A stretch of DNA of 64,000 bases from Punica granatum (taxonomy: Eukaryota; Streptophyta; Magnoliopsida; Myrtales; Lythraceae). This document shows positions 44,806-57,012 of the stretch, piece by piece (the first letter of the stretch is position 1; the number at the start of each line of letters is the position of its first letter). A program made the position numbers and the translations under genes. The notes beneath the pieces were generated by a model. It was not told the origin of the DNA and ran no database searches. It saw nothing but the letters and a program-made list of their open reading frames with translations. The stretch covers positions 31,745,122 through 31,809,121 of the forward strand of contig NC_045129.1 of NCBI RefSeq assembly GCF_007655135.1. Direction: 5' to 3'.

Positions 44806-46410
44806 TGAAATGGTCATCTTGAGCTAACTGATCTATGAGTGTTGAGCAGATAAAGTATGACAATGACATGGGCTCTTTCGATGATAATAACCATGAATTG
44901 AATTAGACTCTATTACTCGACAGTTATCGAAAAATCGAATTGAGCTCCTTGGCTTTAGAGGTCGACAAATAACGGTTGACTTGAGAAATGTTGCCTTCAG
45001 AGGTCAAATGAAATGGCTTTAGCATGTTAGCTTTAGAGGCCGGAAATGATTGACTTGAGCCCTTTTGGCTTCAGAGAATTGTCGTTGCCGTCTTCAGCTT
45101 CCCACCGTCAACAGGGTTCACCGTCCTGCACTGATCACCGTCGCAAACGAGCTCTGACTACGAAGCCTTTCCAGTCTCCGTCCTATCAGTCTCTCTCTAT
45201 CTCTCCTTCACCTCAATGTCGTCGACAAGCTGCTAGCCCTCACTCTCAATAAAACTCCTTTTGTATCCCATTATTGATTAACAGTGGAGATTCGTGGTGC
45301 CTTCATGTCGCGGTTTACTCCTCACTTTTATTGGGAGGTCTTCACTTTTAATCCTCGGTGTTGTTTTGATCATTTTACTGCTAAAATATTGGTTAGGGTT
45401 GTAGGTTTTGATTTTGGCCCATGACGCCACTTGGATACTCGATTCACAACATTCAGAGGGTTTTACGAAATGTCAAAATGACCGACCATAATTCCCGAAG
45501 AGTAAGTTGCCATCGCATCCGGGAAAATATTGTTCTCATATTTTTGGGATTTGTTTTAATCTTTAAATCTATTTACCAGGGAAAATATTTTAGGGAGAGA
45601 TAAATATCTCTTGAGAATATTAGGATATATCTTTTGAGGGTCTATATATGGGTCTTATATGAGTGAAAAAGTTGTCTTAGTGTTGCAAAGCCTCTTGGGG
45701 CCAATTTGAAAGAGTTTTTTTTTTTTTTTAATGTAGTAGTTTATGAGAGTGTTTAGCCAACTGAAATAGGTGATAGTGTAATCTCTTTAGGATTCTCTAG
45801 CATGCCTTCTTAGAGACTCTAAGGTTAGAATGAGAAGATGAATGAGAGATTGAGTAGACTCTTCTTGGTATGAACTCGTAAATGGGTTCGGCGATATTTT
45901 TTTTATAGTTATAATCTCTTGATTATCAGACGAGAGCGCATGCTACTGCGTTGCACCATCTTTTCATAAAACACACATATTCTTCCCTTGCCCCGTCTCC
46001 CTCACCTTCCCGGTGTTACCTTGTTTGAGTCGCTTCCCCCTCTCAATGCCTTAATCCGAGCAAGAGCAAGTAGTTATTTTCTTCCCATGGCCATGGACCT
46101 CCACTCTTCATGAGTTGGACTTGGCCCGCATGGATCAACTCGGGTAGGATGTATCGGCAAAATTCCTTTGATTTCATTCAACATGCCTTGCAAATTATGA
46201 TATAGTGGGAAGTTTCTTTTAATTGCTTTTGATATGATGATGCTGAATGATGAATGCTGTATGTAAAGCATAGATTGGGTTTCCCAGGGCAACTAATAGA
46301 CCATGTATCATGTGTCTGTATATGCTTGTCATTGGCTGGGTAACGACGAAGACTGAGCTTGTATCTCATGTGTGCATGTGCGTGTGGATGGATGATTTAT
46401 TTTCTTGGAA
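44806..46410. other. Intergenic DNA containing dispersed repeat R, copy 2
   Basis: 45248-45530 is the second copy of repeat R (partner at 26937-27590). 44930-45070 contains several GGCTT(T/C)AGAGG phrases. No supported gene; 45046-45252 is open for 68 codons but Ser/Pro-rich without family signal. Confidence 0.5.
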
Positions 46411-46875
46411 TTAAATTAGGATATGTGATATGGGGTGTAATGATATGGCCGAGCGGATCAGGCTGGGATTAAGGGAGCCACATATTATGTGATATTAGAT
46501 TGGTTTAATCTGAGGGGATGAATTTCTTTCGAGCCGATTAGATCAGAGGCTGTGGGATTAATGAGATTCTGTTTAGGGGATTGAATGGTTTTAGGATCAT
46601 TTGTATTATGAGAATAGGTGTCAGTCGAAGTCAACCAATTACGGAACGAACCAACACACACTTATTCAATTATCAAATCGGCCATTTAATCAATTAGTCC
46701 AGTTGACCCTACACCATTCAATCCACTAAATAGAATCTCATTAATCCCACAACCCCCGATTTAATTGGCCGAAAAAAATTTCATCCCCTCATATTAAACC
46801 AATCTAATATCACAAAGTATTTGGGTCTCGTAATCGCTCGTATCATCACACACCATCACATATATCCTAATCTAA
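46411..46875. mobile_element. Foldback element with ~200-bp inverted arms
   Basis: The left end TTAAATTAGGATATGTGAT and the reversed right end TTAGATTAGGATATATGTGA lead into long matching arms. Phrases shared in inverted orientation include GATATTAGATTGGTTTAAT, GAGGGGATGAA and GTGGGATTAATGAGATTCT. The unpaired centre is ~80 bases. No transposase and no clear target duplication. Confidence 0.75.
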
Positions 46876-47194
46876 AGTGTCTTGATTAGTGATTTAAATT
46901 GATCATTTGTGATTAAATGGTCAAAGTCGGCTGAAATTAATCTTTTGGTGGCCTCTGGTTGGTGTGACTAATCAGATTGGATAAATTTAGGTGTTTTATT
47001 GAAGTGGGCGAGAGGCCTGGAGGGAATATGAAGGTTAGTTTTGATTTTTTAGTCTTTATTGAATATATAGCTATTTAACTTGGTTAATCATTTGACATAA
47101 TTAACCAAGATTAGGATTAACCATCAAATTTGGAAAATGACTTAAAAAATGGAACAAATGGTATAAGACATGTAGACTAGGTTCATATATCGAG
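46876..47194. other. AT-rich intergenic DNA, nothing recognised
   Basis: Short stretch between the foldback element and the exon-7 pseudogene; no feature supported. Confidence 0.4.
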
Positions 47195-47590
47195 CAAACG
47201 TTGTTTATGATGTCTCATAATCTCTTTATGCGTGAAAACAGCTATCCATGCTTTTTAAATGATATCTCAGCATCTGCGGATTGCTTTGCCCGGCTTCCAA
47301 ATCAGGTGTTTTTCCAGCAGTTTCTTCCGACACCAGTTTTCGGATCATCAATGGCCTCAAGCGGGTGGTTGAGGCGTTACCACCAGCGAAGAATGTCCCA
47401 CCTGTTGCTATGGCTTCCATAGTTGGGGTCCGCTTCGTGAACAGTATGGTTATCGACTGGGCTATAGATGGGGTGGTGTCCAGTAGCAGTACTTCCCATC
47501 AAATAGTTGCGCTGTATTCTTCCAGGTATTCGATCATATATTGGTTCTCTTCAATCGAACACATTTGTATTAGTCGCCATGCTTAACCCT
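47195..47590 (+). pseudogene. RETICULATA-RELATED last-exon fragment (partial duplicate)
   Basis: Homology to the complete gene begins inside its intron 6 (ATGATGTCTCATAATCT against 17150-17165), passes the intron 3' end, and covers exon 7. It reads GVFPAVSSDT, RIINGLKRVVEA, AKNVPPVAMA and VGVRFVNS, then loses the YGGMQF segment and the normal stop; IDWAIDGVV follows. The 3' untranslated match (CAGTACTT onward) continues to ~47590. Exons 1-6 are absent, so this is a by-product of the segmental duplication that made transporter copy 3, which lies immediately downstream in convergent orientation, as at 17460/17953. Confidence 0.88.
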
Positions 47591-47959
47591 TGCAGATCAG
47601 CTGCAATGCAAGCAAATTGTTTCGCGTTTCTTTTTTCCTTTCCCAAGGTAAAAATCGGCTCAATTTGGTCATGTTCGGCAAGATTTTGCAGTGTATTTAT
47701 GTTACTTTCCGGAACGAGAAATAATGTGAAAGACTCTACTGTACTAGACTAGAACCGAAATTTATAATCAATTCATGTGCTGGAAGTATGCTGTCTAACA
47801 GGATATATATGTTTCAGATCTAGCGTACTCGATATTGAGACCATGCCTGTCGTAAAAATGTTAAGTCGAAAAAAATGATGAGCTTCACAATACAATTGAT
47901 TTCAATACAAACAAGTGATCTCGATACACTATATATATTCAAGTGAGATCTTGGATAAT

Positions 47960-50900
47960 CTATACATCCGCAAACAACTTGTAAGTTTCGGCATCAAGAG
48001 CTATCTGCCTCACCGCCGCAATCGATGCGATTACCCCAAGTATCGAGAAGATCACTGCAATGGTGATGTTAACCCAGAAGATGGGGCTCCGTTTGGAAGG
48101 CTTGAACGTCAGGTTGAAGAAGACGGCGGGCAGGATGAAATCTAGGGGTATGAAACCGAAGGCTCCGACGAAGGAGTTGATGTCTCCAAAAAATGGGAGC
48201 ATAGCTGCGAGTGTTATCGCTGCAATGACCACCAATGAACGGGAGATGACTCGAGGGACTATGTTTCGTAGAGAGAGCTCGCCACTCATTGGGTCTGCGA
48301 ATGCCCGCTCGAGCGCTTCATTTGTGGGTTGGCAGTAGACCTGTGTCAACGTTGTAATGGTTAATATACAACATGGTGTCAAACCAATTGTTAGATAATG
48401 AATCATGTAAGTTCGAGCCGAGGGATGGAGTTAAACCAGGGCAGCTACTTGCAGCCCATCGATCAACCCGTTGAATCGATTGAAGGGTGTCGGTAACTGC
48501 TATCAAGATCGAGATAGAATGGGTCTTGAGTACTTACCACAGCAACGGCAGAGAGTTGGAGGATAGTGAACATGTTGGTCATGAAGACGAACCATTTGGG
48601 CATCAAGGCCCGGCCGTCCACCACAAAGTTGCTGAGGATCAGCGCATCCGCTTGATTCCCAAAGGCCCAGTAACCCGATATCGCAACGCTGAAGAAGGTG
48701 ACCAGCACAATGGCGTAGCACAAGCACAACCCCTTGAACATTTTCCCCTTCACCGGAGGCGCCAATGTAGCCTGTATTGTTCGATAAAAAAAAATCTATC
48801 AGTTTCAAATATTCACGGGTTGAGTTGGAATAAATTGAACACTATTAGAAATGTTCAGAATCATTTTCCGCAACCTGGATCTCGGGAATGATCCCGTTGC
48901 CAAACGAAGTGGCAATGATCGCAATAGCATTGAACATCCCGAAGACGCGGCTCTCTGTATCCCCGACAAGGGAATAGTCCTTCTCGGCCCCATTGGATGA
49001 ATTCCCTTCAGAAAGATCGACTCTTCGGGTCAGCCCGTTATTGCGGGATTCAATCGACTTGGAAAAGATGCTCGTATTATAAAAAATTTACTTACCGATA
49101 TAGATGGAACCCGTGGCTGCACAAGCACTATAAGCTAGGCAGAGAACCAAGGACGCCAAGTTGATGTACCTAAGCGAGTGAAAGGATGGGAATTGAGCTA
49201 AAATCAACATCATACTTCCGAAAATCATGACAAACTCATAGAGCTTCATTGAACCATCGGGCACCGAGAGCAAATAAATTGCCTGCAAATATTTAAGACA
49301 AACAAAATAATTGATTAGCGATAACAGAACTGGACCGGGCCTTGACCAATGGGCCTCAACCTCAGCCCAGACGGTAACGATGTCGAGAAACTAGTGATAT
49401 AAATCCCCGAGTGTCGCAAGGCGTGAATAAAAAATGACGTACGATATGTATTGATTAGTATTTAAAGACCAAAGTTTAGGTGAAAGTTTTGTTAACGAAT
49501 AGGGCTCCAACCTTCAAGCATTCCCCTCCCAGGAGTGTGTTACCGACGACAGCGCCATAGCATACCACTAGTTGGATCGGGCCCACGTAGTACCGACCCC
49601 ATGTTCGGCCTGCAAAAGCCCATTAATTCAATTACCATAATCAATCAATCAAATATCAATTATCAATTACTTACTATAATAAAGTAAAAGGCTGCAAATT
49701 TACGGGATATTCTTAGAAAATATAAAAGAATACCCTTTTATGTCATAGCACAAACCAATATAACAAATGGAGATTCTATTACGGTTGGTTAGCAAAAACA
49801 ATCATCACGATTATTTTTTCTCAATCGTTAGATTCCATTCGATAAGATTTGGATCGTACACGTGTCAAATATATTTTTATCTTAATATTCATCCCTTATG
49901 GTTTGACTATCAATATTTTCAATCAAATAATTAACAGTTTCATAACTTTAAAAGAAAAGACCAAAAATAAATAATAAATAAATAATAAATCGATGTGAAT
50001 GATGTGGCATTTCGATGAATAAAGATAACTATCGAATAGTCAAACTCAAAACTGTTACAATTTGCAATATATTCCCACTAGTCGATTTTCAGACTTTACC
50101 CACGTATTAAACAGAAAATGTCAAAATCAGACTTAACGCAGTTTCTTTTACAAGGATTCTAGGGTCTTAAATATCAAAAATCAATCTAATTCTCGATTCC
50201 CGCTTTCCATTATCTTTATTCATCCATAACTGTTTGTTTATTATTTGTTTTTTTCTTTTCTTTTTTTAACTTATGAAATTATTATTGATTTGATTAAACC
50301 GGTATATTTCGATTCGATTTCATATCGAGCCGAATCCATTTCGTTCACGGGTGTGATCAAGTGTCGTCGAGAAATGTGATCAAAAGTATCAATAGTCAAA
50401 CTATAAGGGGTGAATCTTAAGGTAAAAATATCTTTAACGCTTGTATGCTCTGGATCTTACCTAACAAGATCTAATGGCTGAAAAAAAATCGTAATGTTAT
50501 TTTTTCAACCAACCATTGTAACATTACCCATATGATCATTTTTGATATGATTCAATTTGTTGCAGTTAAATCTTTTGTTCCAATATTACTTAGAGTTATT
50601 AGCTATTTCAAACACATGCAAATTATCGAAAATACCATGTAATACTGGGTTCCATTTAGGTAATTCTCAATTTAAGTTATATTGGTTTGTTTTTTATTAT
50701 TTTATATTTGATAGAATTGTAACATTTAGCATTTTATTAAAAATCACAAATAAACGTTAAAAATTTTAAAATGAAAAATTATTTCAATTCACAGATGCAT
50801 TAAATATTTTCTAAAAATAATAAAAATATTACATAAATTAAATTATTTTATAATATTAAATAATTTTATAAAATTGTGTGATGCGCAAGCTAGTACCCAG

Positions 50901-53900
50901 TTCTTTCGTAATTCTGAAGGCCTTGATAGAAATCTCCACCCATGCTATACTGGTCGCAATAATATGTTTTAATTGATACAAAATAAAAAAGTTGAAAATT
51001 TGTATAGAAAAGATAAAGGAAAGGAAAATTAATTTTTTTTCCTTGTTCAAACGAAAAATTACTTAGGCTGATAGAGAGAGTAATAAAGAAAATTGAAAAT
51101 GTTTAGTAAAAAGTGGACAAGTGTATTGAATCGGGATAAGAGATAAGATAGATGTGTGCGTTTAAAGTTTGAATTATTTTACAACTTTGTTCATGTCTTT
51201 GTTAATTTTTGGTTCTACTTGCCTTCAATAAAGTAAAAGATAATAAAGATAATTTCGTATAATCGAATAAAAAATATCTATGATGATATCAAATGCCCTC
51301 TTTATATAATAATATGGATTCGGATATGGAAAATATAGATATTAATCATCAAAATATGAAAATTTAAATAAAAAATTAATATAAATTTGGATTTGGATAG
51401 GGACTCAGACATCGACAACTTCGAATGAGTGTTCTGATTATAATTTGATTTGACACCCAGGGAAGAACGTTCACACATCGGGTGGTCCTTTTTGGTCCTT
51501 AGATATTTATTCGTCGAATGAATACCTCAATTTCGTCAATTATTGTATCAAAATCACTGACAACATGGAATGGAATAGAATCTCCCACGAAACAATATCC
51601 ATATTCCCTCTACACCATTTTGCGACATGATTATTACTGTGGCGAATTAGTCAATGATGAAGTTGAGGAGCTTTACCCAAAATGTCATTAGCCATATCTC
51701 GAAATCTGAGATGGCGATAACCAATCTGGGCATGGTGCTCGAGGACTAGAGATATAAGGTTGTAGGAGTAGAAGCTCACAAGAGCACCAACCGTGAGGCA
51801 GATTACGCCAGCAGTCCATCCCAAGAAGGTGAATGCGTAGGGAAGACTAAGAAGTGACGGTGCGACGATCGAGGTTGTCAGGTGGTAGCCACAGTGTAAC
51901 CATGACCCTGTATAGAACACCGGGCAAAAGTTATTCTTAGTACTAAATATCTCCGGGTAATAATTTCTAAAATGATTTATTTGTATTGGAAAAAAAGAAA
52001 AAAAGTTTTTTTTCCTCATGGGGAATTAAGGGCATCTCGCTAAAAAAAGTTGGCGATTTAACAGATAATGAATGAGATATTTCTAAAGACAAAAATCAGC
52101 CATTGCAAATTTACAACTGGAAAATACGCGTAATCGGAAGTTGGAAAAATGAAACGGGGAAAAGAAATTAAGGAAAACAAAATCTAACATAATGAGTAAC
52201 AACCAATAATTTTTTGCAATTATATCAAGGGTTTTTCTAACCTATGCCCTTAGGGCATAGGTTAAAAACTCATACTCACCATGAAGGTGTCTATCAATCT
52301 CAAAATGAAAATAAATGCTTGTATTTAAATGGTAAAAATTTGCTAAGCAAGGTTATAATTTTAGAAAATTGCCCTTATATAAAATCAGGGCTCATAGTTC
52401 AACTCCTAAATGAAACACACATACTTGCGATTATATTGGCACGCGATTTTCTCATGTTTCTTGATGATAAATTTATTTGATAACTAGGATTCAACACCGC
52501 GGATAGGAAATTTTTTTTTCAATATTTTAGATTATCATAGTAGTTTGTGTAATAACCATTATATACCGAAACAAATGATAAAACTATCCATGCATAAGAA
52601 ATATAAATTCTAAATTGATAGTAAATGGTCCAAAATTTTCAAAATATTGTTCTAACTAATATTTCATATAGTATAAAAACTAATATTTCTCCGCTAATCT
52701 TAATCTGAAACTTTTAATATTATTCCTAACTATAGAAAACCATAGTTGCAATATAATAAGCTTTTCGTAGGCCCTAATTCGTTAGACCAACTTTCCTTGC
52801 AGTAGGGTTTCGATATTAATTAAAAGCATCTCATTGCACAGGCAAATCAATACCCAATCGAGAATTAATCTAAATCAATAGACTGATGTAACTTTATATT
52901 TCACCCAAAATATAAGAATATTTGTAATGTTACAAATAAAGTGATAAATTGAAATAGGCATTCTACCAGCGTGAGTTGGTTTTAGATGACTTGACATTTG
53001 TTCCCGAGCAAGGCCATAGGTGCCAATCTTGTGATTAGAAAAAATCCGTGATCGGAAAAGCTTCATCGCTTAGTAAGCTGATGACACTCGTATCTAGATT
53101 AAATGGACTCACTAGATTTTTTAATATAATGATCACAATATAATCGGCTTGTTACTTGTAGTGGATGAATTTTACTTGCATAAGGATTTCGAAATTCATT
53201 AAAAGTATCTAAATGATACGTCCAAGTCAACGTGTAAGGTGAGAATTAATCTTAGTCAAAGAGCTAGCATACTCTTGATTTGCTGGAAGAATAAGGATAT
53301 TTATAATAGCACAAATAAAAATAGATTACTTAAATTGGTGATAAATTGAAATATGTATTTTGCATATGTAGATGGTTTTAGATGATTCGACACTCGTTTC
53401 CCTTAACTAAAGTCTTAAGTGTGTGCCTTTGGAGAAAAGTTATTGGAGATCGATCGAGCAAAATTATCTCTTAGTGTGTCGGCCGCTCTTAAATTTAGAT
53501 TAATTGAATCCATTCAACTTTCAGATATAAAATGTTCTATATTGAAAGAAATGTATAATAAATAAATTAAAAAATCTTAAATTTTTATTAGGATTTAAGT
53601 GGGTCTACCCTACTCGCCGTCAAAATTGGATGGGCGAGTCTTCAAGTATAGTATAAAAAATAATAATAAAATATAATATTTCGGAAAGGACCAGCGTTCT
53701 ATGTCCAACGCCACCCGGTTCTTTTCCAATTTTTGGTGAAGATAGTGGTGGAATTCTTGAAAACAAAGAGAAAAACAGAAAAGATATTGGTCGAAGACAG
53801 AAATTTAACCAACACATGACGTGTAAATTCTTTTTTAAATTTATTTCTTTTACGTCCTGTATTGCAAATAAAGTCCATTCGTGATTTCGTGACCATAATA

Positions 53901-54390
53901 TTTTGGCAATAATAATTAACTATTACATCTGCGGGATAGACCGATTCCATTTTCTGCGCTATTAAGAGGGAAGTTGTCGGATCAGAAAAGTATCTCAAAT
54001 TATATTCACTTTTCTTTTCGATAGAGAGATTTTGTTCACTTTTTTCTTTTGTGGTAGGAGATTCCATTCACTTTAAATTGACAGAATCTTTGGAATCTAT
54101 ATATTATATTGATCAAATCAAAGATGATATATACTTTCATTTTTCTGGTGAAAATATAAGAAAAGAGTACTTTAAATAACTGTAATACATATATGTATAT
54201 GCACATGCATAAATGTACGAATTAACGGGATGAGTTCTTCATCAATTGGATCGATCGATCCTACCTTTGGATTTAAGAACAAAGAGAGCGCCGGCATCGA
54301 GGTCCTTCCTGTCTTGGTGCTGCGGTAGCTCTTCGTAATCATAAGTATCTGATATGGAGCCATCTCCACCTGCTCCTGCATCATGTATTC

Positions 54391-54394
<4 letters not shown>
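47960..54394 (-). CDS. GAT1: GABA transporter 1-like amino acid permease, copy 3
   Basis: Seven exons: 54265-54394, 51677-51907, 49512-49609, 49096-49282, 48875-49005, 48538-48771 and 47960-48340. The total is 1392 nt, 463 residues plus TAG, uninterrupted. Exons 2-7 have exactly the lengths of copy 2; only the N-terminus differs (MRIHDAGAGGDGS, Asp/Glu-rich). Key motifs are GSWLHCGYHLTTSIVAPSLL, WGRYYVGPIQLVVCYG, ILAQFPSFHSLRYIN, GNGIIPEIQATLAPPVKGKM, SGYWAFGNQ, VYCQPTNEALE, AAMLPFFGD and DAETYKLFADV. This is an AAAP-family membrane carrier; GABA/proton symport is inferred from Arabidopsis GAT1. Introns 1 (2.4 kb) and 2 (2.1 kb) are enlarged, intron 2 by a long-TIR element. The start lies at the end of a (CT/GA)n tract. 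Confidence 0.92.
49769..50529. mobile_element. Long-TIR DNA element, shorter copy, in GAT1 copy 3 intron 2
   Basis: The left end GGAGATTCTATTACGGTTGG and the reversed right end GGGTAATGTTACAATGGTTG lead into inverted arms. These share GTTGGTTAGCAAAAACAATC-like sequence, CGTTAGATTCC / CATTAGATCTT, and ATGGTTTGACTATCAATA / ATAGTTTGACTATTGATA. It matches the ends of 22383-23515, but the interior is short and AT-rich. It is absent from intron 2 of copy 2. Confidence 0.7.

Positions 54395-54434
<40 letters not shown>
54394..54434. repeat. (CT)n microsatellite in the GAT1 copy 3 leader
   Basis: A pure CT run on the + strand (GA on the coding strand) directly abuts the start codon. At the same site copy 2 has only ~5 repeats (31780-31790). 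Confidence 0.9.
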
Positions 54435-54438
<4 letters not shown>

Positions 54439-54613
54439 GATGAGTTTCTTAGAGGAAAAACTAGGAGAGAGATCTATGAAGATAATAGAAAGCAAAAGTC
54501 CAATAAATGGTATTGGGGGGTAAACTCATTGCTGAAGCCAGCTTAATAAGATTAGATAGTGAAACCTTTTTTGATTCCCTTTCGAATTCTCCAACCCACC
54601 ATTGATGTAGTCT

Positions 54614-54644
<31 letters not shown>

Positions 54645-56496
54645 GAAAGTAGAATAAAGGCAGGTCCGACTAGATGTTTTCAAAATACTCCGTTGTTGAA
54701 TGGAAGTTTCTCATTTTTTTTTGAGTTTTTTAAAATAAATTTTTAAAATTTTAAAATATATACATACAGATTTGTAGGACCATTCATTATTTTCTCGATA
54801 TTTCTCTATTTTTTTAAAGTAAGCTTTTTCGTTTTAAATTTTTAAAATTTTAAAAGTATAAATATCGATTTGTGGGACCAGTCGTAATTTTCTTAATTTT
54901 TGAGCTTTTATAGAAAAAGAATTTGTAATATCTAATTTTTAGATTTTTTAAGCCATATAAGTTAGCTTTGAATTAATTTACTTCATTCAAATTTTTGAAT
55001 TAATATAATTCATATGTATATTTCAGAAGATTTGTTATCTATATACGTAAATCATATACAAGATCATATTTGCTTTTTAACAAGGAAATTAGAACATATT
55101 TTTTATGGATATGTATCAAATTTACTTTTAAAAAATAAATTAGATCATATTTCTCATAGATATAAATCAAAAGCAAATATAAACATATTTTTTTATTGAT
55201 ATTTTGTATGATATGTGATAATAAGACCTATCACACATAAATTGTGATCGACTCGGCTATAAAATGCGCCTGTTACTTGATGCGATATTTCAAAATGTAC
55301 GTTCACCATTAGACATGAAAGTGAGTTATTTAATATATATATATATATATGTGTGTGTGTATTTACTTCTTGTTCTTAACCTCAAATATGAAAATAGAGA
55401 TTTACCCATCTCCATTTTTCATCTTTTTTGCAATGATTTGCGAGTTCCCTCTGGAAATTATTAGTCTTTATCATCTCTTTGTGTTTCGCTTACTATTGGA
55501 TGCATTTAAGTTATTGATGACCGATGGTTATTGAAGATTAGTTATTTAAGTCCTTTTTTTATTGTTAACTAACGAGTTGTCAATTTTATGTTGCTTTTTC
55601 AGTTTCATCTTGTCGTGCTTGAAATTCTTCTTTTTCATATTTCATTCCGTGGAACGCACGGGTTTCATAACTAGTATATATATATATATATATACATATA
55701 TATATGGATATAGTAATGTGAGATGTGATACAATCGATAAATTAGGCTATGAGCCAGTTGATTTTACCTGCAATACAATGGTTCGATACAAAGCATAATG
55801 ATCAAGATCAATTCAATGCCCAAATGATGATTAATTAGTTAAAATCAATATACGTAGATATCTCATATTTTACTCTCTCTATATATATATATATTACAAA
55901 ATAGCAGTTATATCATTTTTTGTGAATAACAGTTATACCAATTTTTTTTTTTGCTTGAAAGGATATTCAGTAGTTATATCATTTTCATTAATAAAATAAG
56001 ATTACGTAACACATACGGACACTAATTATATATTACAGAGAAAGGAAATTGAGATCAAAGACGTGCTCAAGGGGGAAATATATATGTCAACGATACCGAA
56101 AAAGACAAAGCGGGGCCCACTTTTTTTAACAACAAAAGACTTGAATTACTATAAACTAGAAAAGAGTCTGTGTGATGCCTTGGATCTCCAAAGCTCGTTT
56201 TGTCCATTATTATTATTTTTAATTGATCAAATTATAAGAGCAGATATTTTTAATATTGGAAAGTATATTAACAAATTAATATAATGTGACTCATTTTAAA
56301 ACTAATGGAATATTATAATTTTGAAATGTTTTAATTTTGTGAAACATATATCAATGTATGAATGTGGAGGAAAAATAAATAAGTATTACAAGATAAGTTT
56401 GAAAGCACAAACGTTTAGATGAAATTTTGAAAATATTAATTAAATAGTTTTTACATGAAAGAGAGAGAAAAAGTGAGGAATGCACATATATTATAT
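54435..56496. other. 5' flank of transporter copy 3 with a large insertion
   Basis: 54480-54610 and 55730-56150 match the upstream flank of copy 2 (31925-32050 and 32160-32420). In between, ~54645-55674 is unique to this copy (see Helitron-like entry). No gene is supported; several open frames of 60-78 codons here are AT-driven. Confidence 0.55.
54645..55674 (+). mobile_element. Helitron-like insertion upstream of GAT1 copy 3
   Basis: The right edge has CCGTGGAACGCACGG (stem CCGTG/CACGG, 55647-55661), then nine bases, then CTAG and T (55671-55675): the layout of a Helitron 3' end. The insert lies between AT-dinucleotide runs, and the equivalent sequence is missing upstream of copy 2. The left end is blurred by the AT repeat and lacks a clear TC start, so the class is tentative. 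No helicase or Rep coding is present. Confidence 0.4.
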
Positions 56497-56844
56497 GGTT
56501 AATAAAAAAAACACAAACTTTTCACATTTTAATAATTCTATCACGAACTTTTTCTTTAACCTAAAAATGTACAAACTTTTGATTTAACTACAATTCTCTT
56601 GATTTCGGCGGGTGGAGCGACGACCCTGGCCATTACCTCCCATTTGGGGTCGTCGGCGCCCTCTGTTTCAATCGGGGTCGCCGGCGCCTTCTGTGGTATT
56701 GATTTTGTCCAAATTAACTTAATATTTGAAGCCGTAGTAGAATTGTTATCAAATTGAAAGTTTGTGCATTTTTAAGTTAATGAAAAAAGTTAGTACTAGA
56801 ATTGTTAAAATGTAAAAAGTTTGTGTTTTTTTTGTCATTAATCC
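56497..56844. mobile_element. Foldback MITE
   Basis: The left end GGTTAATAAAAAAAACACAA and the reversed right end GGATTAATGACAAAAAAAAC extend into ~100-bp inverted arms. These contain CACAAACTTTT-ACATTTTAA and TTAA-CT(A)AAAAATG-ACAAAC. The centre is GC-rich (GGTCGTCGGCGCC, GGTCGCCGGCGCC). Confidence 0.75.
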
Positions 56845-56862
56845 TATATCTCCTTCTCTTTG

Positions 56863-57010
56863 TGACCTCGATTTTGTCCAAATTAACGGAATATATGGCG
56901 TCGTATTAGAATTGTTATTAAATCGAAAGTTTATGCATTTTTAGTTTAAAAAAATTCATACTAAAATTGTTAAAATATAAAAAGTTTGTATCTTTTTTCG
57001 TTATTAATCC
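56863..57010. repeat. Half copy of the adjacent MITE
   Basis: Repeats the right half of the preceding MITE (56693-56844), starting at the shared GATTTTGTCCAAATTAAC and ending ATTAATCC. The Pack-MULE target site overlaps its last bases. Confidence 0.75.
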
Positions 57011-57012
57011 TA

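Noticed and set aside
54172..54384. 70-codon minus-strand frame at the start of GAT1 copy 3
   Set aside because: Out of frame with exon 2; the frame from 54394 ends in VLKSK and splices correctly, as in copy 2.
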